From: Luteibacter sp. SG786
Lineage (GTDB): Bacteria > Pseudomonadota > Gammaproteobacteria > Xanthomonadales > Rhodanobacteraceae
Reading direction: 5' to 3'
Length of the DNA stretch: 64,000 bases
NCBI RefSeq assembly: GCF_011759605.1
Contig: NZ_JAAOYX010000001.1
Span: 1,975,063-2,039,062 of the forward strand
Translations under genes and position numbers: made by a program
The notes under the pieces: generated by a model
What the model was told of the DNA's origin: nothing
The model's database searches: none
Seen by the model: only the letters and a program-made list of their open reading frames with translations
In this document: positions 62,731 through 64,000 of the stretch, one piece after another
Position numbering within the stretch: position 1 is the first letter of the stretch
Layout: the number at the start of each line of letters is the position of its first letter

Positions 62731-63438
62731 ATGCAAAACCAGTCGAACGTCAGCGCGGAGGAAATCGCCCGCTTCGAGAAGCTCGCCGCACGCTGGTGGG
62801 ACCCGGACGGCGAATCGCGTCCGCTGCACGACCTGAATCCGGTACGCGCCGCGTACATCGCCGGCCACGCCGAACTGCGTGGCTCGAAGGTGGTGGACGT
62901 GGGTTGCGGCGGCGGCCTGCTCAGCGAAGCGCTGGCGCGCGCGGGAGCGAACGTCACGGCGATCGACCTCGGCGAGAAGCTGATCCAGATCGCGAAGCTG
63001 CACCTGTTCGAATCGAACCTGCAGGTGGATTACCGCGTGCAGTCGTCGACGGAACTCGCGGAAGCCGAGGCCGGCTCCTTCGACGTCGTCTGCTGCATGG
63101 AGATGATCGAGCATGTGCCCGATCCGCTGGCCCTCGTTCGCGACCTCTCGGCCATGCTCAAGCCGGGCGGTCAGCTGTTCCTCTCCACGCTCAACCGCAC
63201 CCCCGCCGCGTTCGGTGCCGCCATCGTGGGCGCGGAATACCTCATGCGCCTGTTGCCGCGCGGCACGCACCATTACGCGCAGTTCCTGAAGCCTTCCGAG
63301 GTCGCGGCGATGCTGCGTCGTTTCGGGCTGGAACTCGAAGACCTGCAAGGCCTGGCTTACAACCCGCTCACGCGCAACGCGTCGCTGTCGCCGAACACCT
63401 CGGTGAACTACGTGCTCTCGGCGAGGAAAGCGGCGTGA
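62731..63438 (+). CDS. ubiG: Ubiquinone biosynthesis O-methyltransferase UbiG
   Basis: SAM methyltransferase of 235 residues that methylates two hydroxyls in ubiquinone synthesis. Signatures: EIARFEKLAARWWDPDGESRPLHDLNPVR at the N-terminus (in parts), VVDVGCGGGLLSEALARAGA for SAM, and LPRGTHHYAQFLKPSEV. Length and order match E. coli UbiG. The phosphatase gene begins at GTGA, overlapping its stop by 4 bases. Confidence 0.96.
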   Translation: MQNQSNVSAEEIARFEKLAARWWDPDGESRPLHDLNPVRAAYIAGHAELRGSKVVDVGCGGGLLSEALARAGANVTAIDLGEKLIQIAKLHLFESNLQVDYRVQSSTELAEAEAGSFDVVCCMEMIEHVPDPLALVRDLSAMLKPGGQLFLSTLNRTPAAFGAAIVGAEYLMRLLPRGTHHYAQFLKPSEVAAMLRRFGLELEDLQGLAYNPLTRNASLSPNTSVNYVLSARKAA

Positions 63439-64000
63439 GGGGCCTGCCGTTCAAGCCGGAAGGCGCGTTCTTCGATCTCGACGGCACGCTTCTGGACAGT
63501 GCGCAGGATCTCTACGCGGCGCTGCGCGTGCTGTGTGCGGAGCAGAGCATCGAGCCCCCGGCATACGAGAGCGTGCGCCCGGTCGTCTCGCGTGGATCGC
63601 GGGCCATCATCGGCAGCGGCTTTCCAGGCGCGAACGCGGACGACATCCTGAAGCTCGTGCCGCGCTACCTCGCCATCTACGAGGCAGCCATGGCCGAGGG
63701 AACCGTGCCCTTCGAAGGCGTCGAGGCGATGCTGGCCGGGCTCGATGCCGCGGGCATCCGCTGGGGTATCGTCACCAACAAGCCGGGATTTCTCACCGAC
63801 GCCTTGCTGCCGCAGGCGATGCCGCACTGGAAGCCCGCCGCGGTGGTCTCCGGCGACACGCTGCCCGTGAAGAAGCCGGACCCGGCACCGGTACTGCACG
63901 CTTGCGCGCTGGCGGGATGCGATCCGTCGCGTTCGGTTTTCGTGGGCGACGACCGGCGCGACATCCTCGCTGGCAATGCGGCGGGCATGTTCACCGTGGC
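63435..64000 (+). CDS. HAD phosphatase MupP/Gph-like, 3' end outside window
   Basis: HAD-superfamily phosphatase, cut by the window end after 188 residues. Motif I is FFDLDGTLLDS with Asp14/Asp16, motif II GIVTNKP, motif III KKPDPAPVL and motif IV VFVGDDRRDI. It starts at a GTG that overlaps the ubiG stop (GTGA). Its place after ubiG matches MupP, the N-acetylmuramate-6-phosphate phosphatase of Pseudomonas cell-wall recycling; phosphoglycolate phosphatase is the alternative. Confidence 0.85.
   Translation, partial: MRGLPFKPEGAFFDLDGTLLDSAQDLYAALRVLCAEQSIEPPAYESVRPVVSRGSRAIIGSGFPGANADDILKLVPRYLAIYEAAMAEGTVPFEGVEAMLAGLDAAGIRWGIVTNKPGFLTDALLPQAMPHWKPAAVVSGDTLPVKKPDPAPVLHACALAGCDPSRSVFVGDDRRDILAGNAAGMFTV

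Overview
The window is 64 kb of uniformly GC-rich chromosome with about 64 protein genes packed tightly on both strands. Gene content points to a gammaproteobacterium of the Xanthomonadales, most like Rhodanobacteraceae (Luteibacter/Dyella type). The main clues are a FimX-like degenerate GGDEF-EAL protein, glutathione reductase, EpmB beside EF-P, a TRZ/ATZ hydrolase-ubiG-HAD phosphatase run, and an interspersed 81-bp palindromic repeat. No rRNA or tRNA gene, phage, CRISPR array, transposase or plasmid gene was found. The family assignment is inference; no marker gene was compared.

Layout. 0-13 kb: the 3' part of a fused isobutyryl-CoA mutase (icmF), an SGNH hydrolase, a DUF3014 protein, a periplasmic cyclophilin, an aldehyde dehydrogenase divergent from a LysR regulator, a DUF5916/CBM9 outer-surface protein and a GH15 glucoamylase-like enzyme. 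13-26 kb: small acidic protein, methyltransferases, CPBP protease, TerC-CBS-CorC membrane protein, MAPEG protein, zinc metallopeptidase, YkgJ protein, two DEAD-box helicases (DeaD and RhlE types), S-formylglutathione hydrolase, GNAT, DoxX, an EF-hand protein and an MFS carrier. 26-34 kb: SlyD-type FKBP, a 0.8-kb gene-free stretch with an inverted pair of MITE-like elements, DUF6326/DUF4386 membrane proteins, NlpC/P60 lipoprotein plus Ohr, a DadA-like oxidase, a globin divergent from gor, and hutG.

34-40 kb: a minus-strand run reads from asnS through a MalM-like lipoprotein and a small membrane protein into an unusual SDR, a 2-aminomuconate-semialdehyde-type dehydrogenase and a 2-aminomuconate-deaminase-type RidA protein. 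39.7-43 kb: an IscA-type protein, then rpsF-rpsR-rplI with a likely S6:S18 autoregulatory leader, then dnaB with a DnaA box upstream. 43-53 kb: SGNH hydrolase, CsgG-like lipoprotein, alr, radA, sterol desaturase-like protein, EF-hand protein, a glycine-rich secreted protein divergent from an OmpR/EnvZ-type two-component pair, an esterase and a CcsA/YpjD-type membrane protein. 53-57 kb: ffh, then rpsP-rimM-trmD-rplS. 57-64 kb: FimX-like protein, epmB divergent from efp, then the TRZ/ATZ hydrolase-yciI-ubiG-mupP/gph operon, cut by the window end.

The most interesting non-coding signals are: nine copies of a two-hairpin REPIN-like repeat, all in the same orientation and mostly at convergent gene ends; the inverted MITE-like pair at 27.05-27.54 kb with conserved internal hairpins; and several perfect palindromes that look like operators without an adjacent regulator. 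I found no clearly new multi-gene defence or metabolic system. The best candidates for new biology are the repeat pair, the asnS-to-ridA gene string with its non-canonical SDR, and the glycine-rich protein/EF-hand/two-component locus.
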